In this document: piece after piece, positions 52,183 to 59,836 of the stretch
How positions within the stretch are numbered: position 1 is the first letter of the stretch
Layout: every line of letters starts with the position of its first letter
Assembly (NCBI RefSeq): GCF_011927825.1
Contig: NZ_JAATJI010000001.1
Location: 2,170,001 to 2,234,000 of the forward strand
Length of the DNA stretch: 64,000 nt
Source of the DNA: Polymorphobacter fuscus
GTDB lineage: Bacteria > Pseudomonadota > Alphaproteobacteria > Sphingomonadales > Sphingomonadaceae
Direction of reading: 5' to 3'
The notes under the pieces: generated by a model
Seen by the model: only the letters and a program-made list of their open reading frames with translations
What the model was told of the DNA's origin: nothing
The model's database searches: none
Position numbers and translations under genes: made by a program

Positions 52183-52668
52183 ATGCGGCGCCTCATCCCG
52201 CACCCCGGCCTGTCGGTGTTGCTGGTCGTTTTCTGGCTGTTGATGGCGAACAGCCTGACCATCGGCGGGCTGGTCGTCGGCATCGTCATCGGCCTCGCCC
52301 TGCCGATCTTCACGGCGCCCTTCTGGCCGGGCCGGCCGCGCATCGATTTCGGCGCAGCGCTCGCCTATCTGGCGCTCGTCCTGCGCGACATCATCACGGC
52401 GAATTTCGAAATCGCGGCGATCATCCTGTTCCGCCGCAACCGCGACCTGCGGCCGGCGTGGCTGGTGATCCCGATGGACCTGGCGACGCCCGAAGCGATC
52501 ACCGTGTTTGCCGGCACGATCAGCCTGACCCCCGGCACCGTGTCGTCCGACGTTTCGGCGTGCGGTCGCTATCTTCTTGTCCATGCCCTCGATGCGCCCG
52601 ACCCGGCGGCGGAGATCGCCCGCATCAAGGCGCGTTATGAATCCCGGCTGCAAAAGGTATTCCCATGA
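52183..52668 (+). CDS. mrpE: Na+/H+ antiporter Mrp subunit E
   Basis: A 161-residue MrpE-family membrane subunit, with two N-terminal membrane segments (LSVLLVVFWLLMANSLTIGGLVVGIVIGLALP) and then LALVLRDIITANFEIAAIILFRRN and the conserved soluble part ATPEAITVFAGTISLTPGTVSSDVSA. It stands 1 base after mrpD, and its TGA overlaps the mrpF start as ATGA. MrpE is needed for full activity of the complex rather than for ion movement itself. Confidence 0.94.
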   Translation: MRRLIPHPGLSVLLVVFWLLMANSLTIGGLVVGIVIGLALPIFTAPFWPGRPRIDFGAALAYLALVLRDIITANFEIAAIILFRRNRDLRPAWLVIPMDLATPEAITVFAGTISLTPGTVSSDVSACGRYLLVHALDAPDPAAEIARIKARYESRLQKVFP

Positions 52669-52934
52669 TCGGCCTTGCGGTGATGTTCGGTTTCGGCTGC
52701 CTGGCGCTGGCGCTGTTGCTCAATCTGTGGCGGCTGTTGCGCGGCCCGACGATCAGCGACCGGATCGCGGCGCTCGACACGATGGTGATCAATGCCATCG
52801 CGCTGATCGTGCTGTTCGGCATCTCCCAGGCCGACGACACCTATTTCGAAGCGGCATTGCTGCTCGCCATGGTCGGCTTCGTCGGCACCGTCGCCTATTG
52901 CAAGTTCGCGCTGCGCGGCGACATCGTCGAATGA
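52665..52934 (+). CDS. mrpF: Na+/H+ antiporter Mrp subunit F
   Basis: An 89-residue subunit with three membrane segments. The motif RGPTISDRIAALDTMVINAIALIVLFG at about residues 25-51 is diagnostic for MrpF/PhaF. It overlaps mrpE and mrpG by four bases each, placing it in the coupled operon. Confidence 0.94.
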   Translation: MIGLAVMFGFGCLALALLLNLWRLLRGPTISDRIAALDTMVINAIALIVLFGISQADDTYFEAALLLAMVGFVGTVAYCKFALRGDIVE

Positions 52935-53353
52935 TGGCGTCGGTCAGCCTTGCCGAAATCATCGTCAGCGCGATGATCGTCCTCGGGTCGTCCTTTGCCC
53001 TCATCGGCAGCTGGGGGCTGGTGCGCCTGCCCAGCCTGATGGAACGCCTCCACGGCCCGACCAAGGCGACGACATTGGGTCTGGGCGGCATGCTGGTCGG
53101 ATCGGTGCTGTTCTTTCAGCTGGCGCGCGGCACCTGGTCCTCGCACGAACTGCTGATCACCCTGTTCCTGTTCATCACCGCGCCGATCTCGGCGAACCTG
53201 ATCGCCAAGGTCCATCTGCACCGGCTGCGGACCGAACCCGGCGGCGAGATCCGCAGCTCGGCGGGCCGGCCGCCGGCACCCCCGGGCGCCAGCGACTGGG
53301 CGACCTATGAGGAACCGCACCCCGGCGGCCCCTCCTATACGTCGGAGAATTGA
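52931..53353 (+). CDS. mrpG: Na+/H+ antiporter Mrp subunit G
   Basis: A 140-residue last subunit of the antiporter, with three membrane segments; GSSFALIGSWGLVRLPSLMERLHGPTKATTLGLGGMLVGS is typical of MrpG. The C-terminal 35 residues form a proline/glycine-rich hydrophilic tail that is longer than in many relatives. The ATG at 52931 overlaps mrpF by ATGA. The gene ends the operon and is convergent with aceB, 18 bases apart. Confidence 0.93.
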   Translation: MMASVSLAEIIVSAMIVLGSSFALIGSWGLVRLPSLMERLHGPTKATTLGLGGMLVGSVLFFQLARGTWSSHELLITLFLFITAPISANLIAKVHLHRLRTEPGGEIRSSAGRPPAPPGASDWATYEEPHPGGPSYTSEN

Positions 53354-53375
53354 GGCGCCGCGCGCCGCCGCTCAA
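53350..53375. terminator. Hairpin shared by mrpG and aceB stops
   Basis: GGCGC-CGC-GCGCC at 53354-53366 is flanked by TTGA (53350-53353) and TCAA (53372-53375), so the stop codons of both convergent genes lie in one imperfect stem. Possible two-way terminator; no T-tract. Confidence 0.35.
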
Positions 53376-54955
53376 CCGGCGAAATAATGCTCATACGCCG
53401 GCAGCGTCAGGAACGGCGCCAGTTCGTCGGCCAGCACAAGGGTGCGGAAGACGTCGGCTGCTTCCAGATATTTGCCGGTCGCGAAGAAATTGTCGCCGAC
53501 GGCGGCTTTCCACACGGCAAGCTGTTCGTCGGTGACGCGGTCGATCAGCGCCGCATCGACGGTTTCGCCGCCGTCGAGGACGACGTCCGACACGCGCCAC
53601 TGCCACAATTGGGTGCGGCTGATCTCGGCCGTGGCGGCGTCTTCCATCAGATTGTGCAGCGGCACGGCGCCCTGGCCGCGCAGCCAGGCGGCGATATAGC
53701 CGATGCCGACATTGATGTTGTTGGTAAGGCCGGCGAGGGTCTTGGGGCCATCGGGCGGGGTGGTCAGGTCGGCGGCCGTGGCATGGCCTTCGGGGATGAC
53801 CGACAGCTGGTTGGGGGTCGGCATCAGCCGGTCGAAGACTTCGCGGGCGATGCCGACGAGGCCGGGGTGGGCGACCCAGGTGCCGTCATGGCCCAGCGAG
53901 GCCTCGCGTTCCTTGTCGGCGCGGACGGCGGCGAAGGCGCGTTCATTGGCGGCTTCGTCGTCCTTGACCGGGATGAAGGCGCTCATCCCGCCCATCGCAT
54001 GGGCACCGCGCTTGTGGCAGGTGCGCACGACGTGCGCTGCATATTTGGCCATGAACGGCACGGTCATGGTAACGGCGGCACGATCGGGCAGGACCTTGTC
54101 GGGGTCGGCCTGGAAGGTCTTGATATAGCTGAAGATATAGTCCCAGCGGCCGCAATTGAGCGCGGTGATATGGTCACGCAGCTCGTACAGGATCTCCTCG
54201 GCCATGAAGGCGCCGGGCAGGGTTTCGATCAGCACGGTGGCGCGGATGGTCCCGAGCGGCAGGTCGAGCATCGACTGGGCGGTGGTGAAAATGTTGTTCC
54301 ACAGCCGCGCCTCCAGATAATGTTCCAGCTTGGGCAGGTAGAAATAGGGGCCGCTGCCCCGCGCCAGCAGCGCGCGGGCGTTGTGAAAGACATAGAGGCC
54401 GAAATCGAAGATGGCGCCGGACACGCGTTCCCCGTCCACCAGCATGTGCGCCTCATCGAGGTGCCAGCCACGCGGCCGCGCGATCAGCGTCGCCGTCTTG
54501 GGGTTGAGGGTGTAGCTTTTTCCCTTGTCTTCCAGCGAGATCGTGCCGGCGGCGGCGTCGCGCAGGTTGACCTGGCCCTGGACCATCACGTCCCAGGTCG
54601 GGGCGCTGGCATCCTCCAGGCAGGCCATGAAGCATTGCGCGCCGGAATTGAGGGCGTTGATGACCATCTTGCGGTCGCACGGCCCGGTGATTTCGACGCG
54701 GCGGTCGGTCAGATCGTGCGGCGCCGGGCGCACCTGCCAGAACGGGTCGTCGCGCACCGATGACATTTCGCCGGCAAAATCGATGCCATGGCCGGCGTTC
54801 CACCATGCCTGGTGCTGTTCGCGTGCGCCGAGCAGCGAGCGGCGGGTCGGTTCGTACATGTGGTGAAGCTGGGCGACAAAGGCCAGCGCGGCATCGGTGA
54901 GGATGGTTTCATACCCTGGCCGCAGCGCGCCAGTGATTTCGATGCCGGTGGCCAT
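53372..54955 (-). CDS. aceB: Malate synthase A
   Basis: AceB condenses glyoxylate with acetyl-CoA to malate, the second glyoxylate-shunt step. The 527-residue length and motifs match the A isoform: DPFWQVRPAPHDLTDRRVEITGP, LNSGAQCFMACLEDASAPTW, RPRGWHLDEAH, LIETLPGAFMAEEILYELRDHITALNCGRWDY with catalytic R and E, and DKEREASLGHDGTWVAHPGLV. The ATG at 54955 follows AAAGG; two extra in-frame codons from a TTG are unlikely to be used. It is followed on the other side by its probable regulator and isocitrate lyase. Confidence 0.97.
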   Translation of the reverse strand: MATGIEITGALRPGYETILTDAALAFVAQLHHMYEPTRRSLLGAREQHQAWWNAGHGIDFAGEMSSVRDDPFWQVRPAPHDLTDRRVEITGPCDRKMVINALNSGAQCFMACLEDASAPTWDVMVQGQVNLRDAAAGTISLEDKGKSYTLNPKTATLIARPRGWHLDEAHMLVDGERVSGAIFDFGLYVFHNARALLARGSGPYFYLPKLEHYLEARLWNNIFTTAQSMLDLPLGTIRATVLIETLPGAFMAEEILYELRDHITALNCGRWDYIFSYIKTFQADPDKVLPDRAAVTMTVPFMAKYAAHVVRTCHKRGAHAMGGMSAFIPVKDDEAANERAFAAVRADKEREASLGHDGTWVAHPGLVGIAREVFDRLMPTPNQLSVIPEGHATAADLTTPPDGPKTLAGLTNNINVGIGYIAAWLRGQGAVPLHNLMEDAATAEISRTQLWQWRVSDVVLDGGETVDAALIDRVTDEQLAVWKAAVGDNFFATGKYLEAADVFRTLVLADELAPFLTLPAYEHYFAG

Positions 54956-55260
54956 GAACAACCTTTCAATGCGTTTTCAAGGAATTTGCAGCGGATTCGG
55001 GCGCGATGCTGCATTGCAGCGGGCAAAATTGGAAGAAAATGATGCGTTTCCTATCGAAAGTCGCATTGACGTGCGCGTAACCCAGCGTCATTGGGCTGGC
55101 AAGCGGATCGCGCATAAAAGGGGAGGAGGTGGCGGAGGCAGCGACAAACGCGCCCCGCCACAGCCACATTTCCGCGAGCCCGGGTTTCGCACCGGCGGCC
55201 GGTCTTCCAAGGTTCGACGACGCTCCGTGTGCCAGCCTGTGCCGGCATGACCGGCCGGGG
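54956..55260 (-). promoter_or_regulatory. aceB upstream region
   Basis: These 305 bases hold no gene I can support. Close to aceB the sequence is AT-rich with TTGCA words (ATTTGCAG, CATTGCAG), including GCTGC-ATT-GCAGC, plausible regulator contacts. Near the far end, 55232-55260 reads PACAGMT in one frame, a phrase I associate with short palindromic intergenic repeats in alphaproteobacteria. Confidence 0.4.
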
Positions 55261-56688
55261 TCAGATATCCGAAAATCCGAACGGGGCGCTGGCGCGGCGG
55301 AAGTCGTCGGGCAGGACCGTGCGGCCGATGGGGGGTGCCGATCGTGCCATGCAGCGGGTGCGGTGGCACAGGTGGCAGGTCACGCCGATCGGGGTCGCGG
55401 TTTCGGGACCGGGGCTGGCGGGGTCCTGGGTATAGACAAGCCGGCCGGCATGTTCGGCGCTGCAGCCGAGCGCGATGGCGCGTTCGACCCGCGGCGAGCC
55501 CCAGGCGCCGCCGCCGGCCGTGACCGACCGGGCGATCGAGAAGAAGCGCTGGCCATCGGGCAGCTCGATCCATTGGGTGATGATCTCGCGCGGTCGCCGG
55601 AACGCCTGGTGCACCGCCCATAACGGGCAGGCGCCGCCATGGCGCGCGAACGGAAAGCCGGCGCCATCGAGGCGTTTGGAGACATTGCCCGCCGGGTCGA
55701 TGCGGATGAAGAAGAACGGCACCTGGCTGTCGCCGGGCTTCTGCAGCGTCGTCAACCGGTGCGCCACCTGCTCGAAACTGGCGCCGAACTGGCGGCCCAG
55801 CGCCTCGACATCGTAACGGCGTTTTTCGGCGGCGCGGGCAAAGCCGGCATAGGGCATCATCACCGCCGCCGCGGCATAGCTGGCGAGCGCCTTCTGGGTC
55901 AGCCGTTCGCCGCTTTCGGAACGGAAACCGGCGGTTTTCAGCGGCGCATCGATTTCGGCGCGCAGTTCGAGCCAGGCAAGCTGCAGCGCCAGCTGGAAGG
56001 TCTGGCTGGCATTGTCGAGCGTGTCGTCGAGCAGCACCTCGTCGCGATGGCGGTCGAAGCGCCGGAGCGCGCCGCCCATCACGTCGCGCGGCAGTCGCCG
56101 TATTCGTAGCTTGTGGCGCGCCTTCAGATAGGCGGCAAGGCTGCCGGCTTCGGCGACCGTGGTCGCCAGCGCATCCGCGGCATCATCGATCGCCGGGAAA
56201 TTGTTGCGCCGCGCCGCGAGGAAGCGCCGCGCCTCGGCCACCGGGTCGCTCGCCGACGCATCGCTCGCGTCCTGGCCTTCGGGACCCCGGGATTCGGCCC
56301 TGCTGTCGGCCAGCGCCAGATGCTCCTCCCGATAGGCGGTGTGAAGGCGCAGGAAGGCCTCGGTGATCCCGGGGAAGCCGGTGACGACGTCGCTTGTCTC
56401 CAGTGCCGGCACATCGATGTCGGCGAACATCGGGTCCTTCAGGACGCCATGCAGCCGCGCGATATTGTCGTCATGGCTGTCGGTCGCAAGTGCCGCCATG
56501 TCGAGCCGATAGGTGCGCGCCAACCGCAGCAACAGGTCGGCGGTCAACGGCCGCTGGTTGCGCTCCAGCAGCGCGACATAGCTGGGGGAAATATCGAGGT
56601 CGGTGGCCATGTTCGCCTGGGTCAGGCCGAGCTCGCGGCGCAGGCGCTTGAGGCGGGGGCCCATATAGACGGGATGGTCGTTCGACAT
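55261..56688 (-). CDS. XRE/ShoR-family regulator (RamB/ScfR-like)
   Basis: A 475-residue regulator: XRE helix-turn-helix (GPRLKRLRRELGLTQANMATDLDISPSYVALLERNQRPLT, about residues 10-50), a central IrrE-like segment (about 190-300), and the C-terminal ShoR (DUF2083) domain with cysteines in GACPLWAVHQAF and CHLCHRTRC. This architecture is that of RamB, ScfR and MccR, which control the glyoxylate, ethylmalonyl-CoA and propionate pathways in response to short-chain acyl-CoA. It lies between aceB and divergent aceA and so probably controls both. The start at 56688 gives the family's usual short N-terminus. Confidence 0.92.
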   Translation of the reverse strand: MSNDHPVYMGPRLKRLRRELGLTQANMATDLDISPSYVALLERNQRPLTADLLLRLARTYRLDMAALATDSHDDNIARLHGVLKDPMFADIDVPALETSDVVTGFPGITEAFLRLHTAYREEHLALADSRAESRGPEGQDASDASASDPVAEARRFLAARRNNFPAIDDAADALATTVAEAGSLAAYLKARHKLRIRRLPRDVMGGALRRFDRHRDEVLLDDTLDNASQTFQLALQLAWLELRAEIDAPLKTAGFRSESGERLTQKALASYAAAAVMMPYAGFARAAEKRRYDVEALGRQFGASFEQVAHRLTTLQKPGDSQVPFFFIRIDPAGNVSKRLDGAGFPFARHGGACPLWAVHQAFRRPREIITQWIELPDGQRFFSIARSVTAGGGAWGSPRVERAIALGCSAEHAGRLVYTQDPASPGPETATPIGVTCHLCHRTRCMARSAPPIGRTVLPDDFRRASAPFGFSDI

Positions 56689-56716
56689 GGCCTCGACTCG
56701 CGATCTTGTGGAGTTC

Positions 56717-56819
56717 TTACAACGTTACAAGATCGGCTTGTAAAGTCCTACATCCGGACTTCGCCGGGCCTTCCGAGCCGCGGGCGCGGGGCTTATGCGG
56801 CGCTGCAACATCATTGTAA
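56717..56819. promoter_or_regulatory. Repeated TTACAA/TTGTAA motifs before aceA
   Basis: The 144-base divergent region between the regulator and aceA has TTACAA at 56717-56722 and 56725-56730, and its inverse TTGTAA at 56738-56743 and 56814-56819. The first three form a compact cluster with two half-sites in one orientation and one inverted. The last copy is 13 bases before the aceA start, overlapping the translation initiation region. Candidate operator of the RamB-like protein. Confidence 0.55.
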
Positions 56820-56832
56820 CAGGGCGAAATCG

Positions 56833-58428
56833 ATGGCGTACCAGGAACACATCACCCAGATGCAGGCCCTTATCGGCAAGCAAGGCGGCAGCTGGGACGG
56901 TATCAGCGCCGAATCCGTGGCGCGGATGCGGTTGCAGAACCGCTTCCACACCGGGCTCGACATCGCGCGCTACACCGCCGGCATCATGCGCCGCGACATG
57001 GCCGCCTATGACGCCGACCCGGCGCAATACACCCAGTCGCTGGGCTGCTGGCACGGCTTCATCGGCCAGCAGAAGATGATCTCGATCAAGAAGCATTTCG
57101 GTTCGACCGACCGGCGCTATCTCTATCTGTCGGGCTGGATGGTGGCGGCGCTGCGCAGCGATTTCGGGCCGCTGCCCGACCAGTCGATGCACGAAAAGAC
57201 CAGCGTTCCGGCATTGATCGAGGAACTTTACACCTTCCTGCGCCAGGCCGATGCCCGCGAACTCGGCATGATGTTCCGCGAGATCGACGCGGCGCGCGCC
57301 GCCGGCGACGTGCTGCGCGAAAAGCAGCTGTTGACCGCGGTCGACAACCACCAGACGCACGTCGTGCCGATCATTGCCGATATCGACGCAGGCTTCGGCA
57401 ATGCCGAGGCGACATATCTGCTTGCCCGCAAGATGATCGAGGCCGGGGCCTGCGCGCTGCAGATCGAGAACCAGGTGTCGGACGAAAAGCAGTGCGGCCA
57501 CCAGGACGGCAAGGTCACCGTTCCGCACGAGGACTTTCTCGCCAAGGTCCGCGCCTGCCGCTACGCCTTCCTCGAACTGGGCGTGGAGGATGGCATCATC
57601 GTTACCCGCACCGATTCGCTGGGGGCCGGCCTCACCAAGCAGATCGCCGTGTCGAAGGAACCCGGTGACATCGGCGACCAGTACAACAGCTTCCTCGATT
57701 GCGAGGAGATCGACCCGGCCACGGCCCGCAACGGCGACGTCATCCTCAACCGCGACGGCAAGCTGCTGCGGCCCAAGCGCCTGCCGAGCAATTTGTTCCA
57801 GTTCCGCGCCGGATCGGGCGAGGACCGCTGCGTGCTCGATTGCATCACCAGCCTGCAGAACGGCGCCGACCTGCTGTGGATCGAAACCGAAAAGCCGCAT
57901 ATCGAACAGATCGCCGGCATGGTCGACCGCATCCGCGACGTCATTCCCAACGCCAAGCTGGTCTACAACAATTCGCCGAGCTTCAACTGGACGCTCAATT
58001 TCCGCCAGCAGGTCTATGACGCCTGGGTCGCCGCCGGCAAGGATGTGTCGGCCTATGACCGCGCCCGGCTGATGAGCGTCGATTACGACGGCACCGAGCT
58101 TGGCGCCGAGGCGGATGAGCGGATCCGCACCTTCCAGCGCGATGCCGCGGCGCGCGCCGGCATCTTCCACCACCTCATCACCCTGCCGACCTATCACACG
58201 GCGGCGCTTTCGACCGACAATCTCGCCCGGGAATATTTCGGCGACGCCGGCATGCTGGGCTATGTCAAGAACGTCCAGCGCGCCGAGATCCGCCAGGGCA
58301 TTGCGTGCGTGAAGCACCAGAACATGTCGGGATCGGACATCGGCGATGACCACAAGGAGTATTTCGCCGGGGAGGCGGCGTTGAAGGCTGGGGGCGCGCA
58401 CAACACGATGAACCAGTTTGCAGCGTAG
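56833..58428 (+). CDS. aceA: Isocitrate lyase
   Basis: AceA splits isocitrate to succinate and glyoxylate, the first step of the glyoxylate shunt. The 531-residue length matches the long isoform of Pseudomonas aeruginosa rather than the 430-residue enterobacterial form. Motifs: LGCWHGFIGQQKM, DIDAGFGNAEATYLLARKMIEAGA, the catalytic cysteine in DEKQCGHQDGKVTVP at about residue 220 (QCGH in place of the KKCGH of the short form), and VYNNSPSFNWTLNFRQQ. The ATG at 56833 follows AGGG; the upstream open frame runs antisense to the regulator gene. It is divergent from the RamB-like gene. Confidence 0.97.
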   Translation: MAYQEHITQMQALIGKQGGSWDGISAESVARMRLQNRFHTGLDIARYTAGIMRRDMAAYDADPAQYTQSLGCWHGFIGQQKMISIKKHFGSTDRRYLYLSGWMVAALRSDFGPLPDQSMHEKTSVPALIEELYTFLRQADARELGMMFREIDAARAAGDVLREKQLLTAVDNHQTHVVPIIADIDAGFGNAEATYLLARKMIEAGACALQIENQVSDEKQCGHQDGKVTVPHEDFLAKVRACRYAFLELGVEDGIIVTRTDSLGAGLTKQIAVSKEPGDIGDQYNSFLDCEEIDPATARNGDVILNRDGKLLRPKRLPSNLFQFRAGSGEDRCVLDCITSLQNGADLLWIETEKPHIEQIAGMVDRIRDVIPNAKLVYNNSPSFNWTLNFRQQVYDAWVAAGKDVSAYDRARLMSVDYDGTELGAEADERIRTFQRDAAARAGIFHHLITLPTYHTAALSTDNLAREYFGDAGMLGYVKNVQRAEIRQGIACVKHQNMSGSDIGDDHKEYFAGEAALKAGGAHNTMNQFAA

Positions 58429-58436
58429 CGCCGCGA

Positions 58437-58537
58437 GCGCGTAGCAAGCTACGCGCCGACAGGCGCAAGCTCGGCCAGCGAGGCGGACAGCTTCGCTGGC
58501 CGATCTCGTCTGACGCCGGCATGGGCTTTGCCCATGC
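58437..58537. repeat. Three consecutive hairpins after aceA
   Basis: Within 101 bases are three perfect inverted repeats: GCGCGTAGC-AA-GCTACGCGC (58437-58456); 11-base arms TCGGCCAGCGA (58471-58481) and TCGCTGGCCGA (58493-58503); and GCATGGGC-TTT-GCCCATGC (58519-58537). The first may terminate aceA. The set as a whole looks like a palindromic repeat element of the REP type or a structured RNA. Confidence 0.55.
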
Positions 58538-58654
58538 TCGCTGCGCCCCCCGACACCCCGCCCCCTCCGCCGCATCACCCGCCAACGCCCGCCGCAAAAA
58601 ATTCACACCCCGGCCCTCTTGCACCCCCCGCGCCACAATCGCACAACCCGCGCC

Positions 58655-59836
58655 ATGCACCGCATCTTGACCCTCGCCCTCCTCCTTGCCGCCCCTGCCT
58701 CCGCCCGCCCGCCCAGCCTGGTGCCGGCCGATGCGCCGGAACTTGCGGCGCCCGGCCCAAGCCCCGTCGGCACCCGCGAGCTGCGCTTTCCCGCCGGCCC
58801 CGGCCGCGACCTCGGCATTACCCTTTTCTACCCTGCCGCGGCCCCTGGCGCCCCCACCAGCTACCCCCACCGCTTCGAAAATCCCCCCGCCGGCATCCCC
58901 GCCGAGCTTGTCTTCGAAGGCATCGCCACCACCGATGCGGCGCCCGCGCCGGGCCCGCGCCTGCCGACGATCCTGCTCAGCCACGGCCTTGGTCGCTGGT
59001 CGACGGCGATGAGCGGGATGGCGGAAAACCTTGCTTCGAAAGGCTATTTCGTCGCCAGCATCGATCATGACGACCGCGGTGCGATGAACCCCGGCACGCG
59101 GCTGCAGGCCTTTGCCACCTCGGTCGTGCGCCGCAGCCAGGACCAGCGGGCAGCGCTCGCCTGGTTGAAGGGAAAGAGCAACCCGCTGGCAACATTGGTC
59201 GATCCGGCCAATGTCGCCGTCATCGGCTATTCGATGGGCGGTTTCGGCGCACTCGCGACCGGCGGCGCCGGTCACGCCCGCAGCGGCACGGTGATGAGCC
59301 AGGTGCCCGCCGCCGCCATGGCCTCGGTGCTCGAACCCGCGGCGCCGGCGCCCGGGGTGCGTGCGGTCGTGCTGATCGCGCCCTGGGGCGGCGCGGCTGC
59401 AACCCGGTCGTTCACGCCCGCCGGCCTGTCGGGGCTGACGCTGCCCAGCCTGTGGATCATGGGCGATCAGGACGATGTTGCGGGCGCCGACGGCATCCGC
59501 TGGCTCCACGACAATGCCGTCCGCAGCGACCGCCGCCTGCTGGTCTTTGCCAATGCCCGCCACAACCTCGGCGGCAACCCGCCGCCCGCCAGCGCCCCCG
59601 ATACCCAGCGGCTGCGCGACGCGATCGACGAGCCGGTGTGGCGCAAGGACATGGCCGACGCGATCATCTTCCGCTCGCTGACGGCGTTCCTCGACCTGAC
59701 GCTGAAGGGCGATGCTAGCCGCACCGCCTGGCTCGATGCGGCGGCGGACGGCAGCCTGAAGGGCTTTGCGCCGCGCTGGCAATTGGGGCTGACGGCGACG
59801 CACACGCCGCCAAGCCCCGCGCCGACCAAGCCCTAG
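58655..59836 (+). CDS. Secreted alpha/beta hydrolase (dienelactone hydrolase-like)
   Basis: A 393-residue secreted hydrolase: signal peptide MHRILTLALLLAAPASA, oxyanion region LLSHGLGRWSTAMSGMAENLASKGYFVASIDHDDRG at about residues 106-140, nucleophile elbow GYSMGGFGA with serine at about 192, acid in MGDQDDVAG at about 269, and a histidine in FANARHNLGGN at about 307. The layout resembles platelet-activating-factor acetylhydrolase-like and dienelactone hydrolase-like esterases. I chose the ATG at 58655 because the signal peptide starts there. It is convergent with the aminopeptidase gene, sharing stop-codon bases. Confidence 0.85.
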   Translation: MHRILTLALLLAAPASARPPSLVPADAPELAAPGPSPVGTRELRFPAGPGRDLGITLFYPAAAPGAPTSYPHRFENPPAGIPAELVFEGIATTDAAPAPGPRLPTILLSHGLGRWSTAMSGMAENLASKGYFVASIDHDDRGAMNPGTRLQAFATSVVRRSQDQRAALAWLKGKSNPLATLVDPANVAVIGYSMGGFGALATGGAGHARSGTVMSQVPAAAMASVLEPAAPAPGVRAVVLIAPWGGAAATRSFTPAGLSGLTLPSLWIMGDQDDVAGADGIRWLHDNAVRSDRRLLVFANARHNLGGNPPPASAPDTQRLRDAIDEPVWRKDMADAIIFRSLTAFLDLTLKGDASRTAWLDAAADGSLKGFAPRWQLGLTATHTPPSPAPTKP

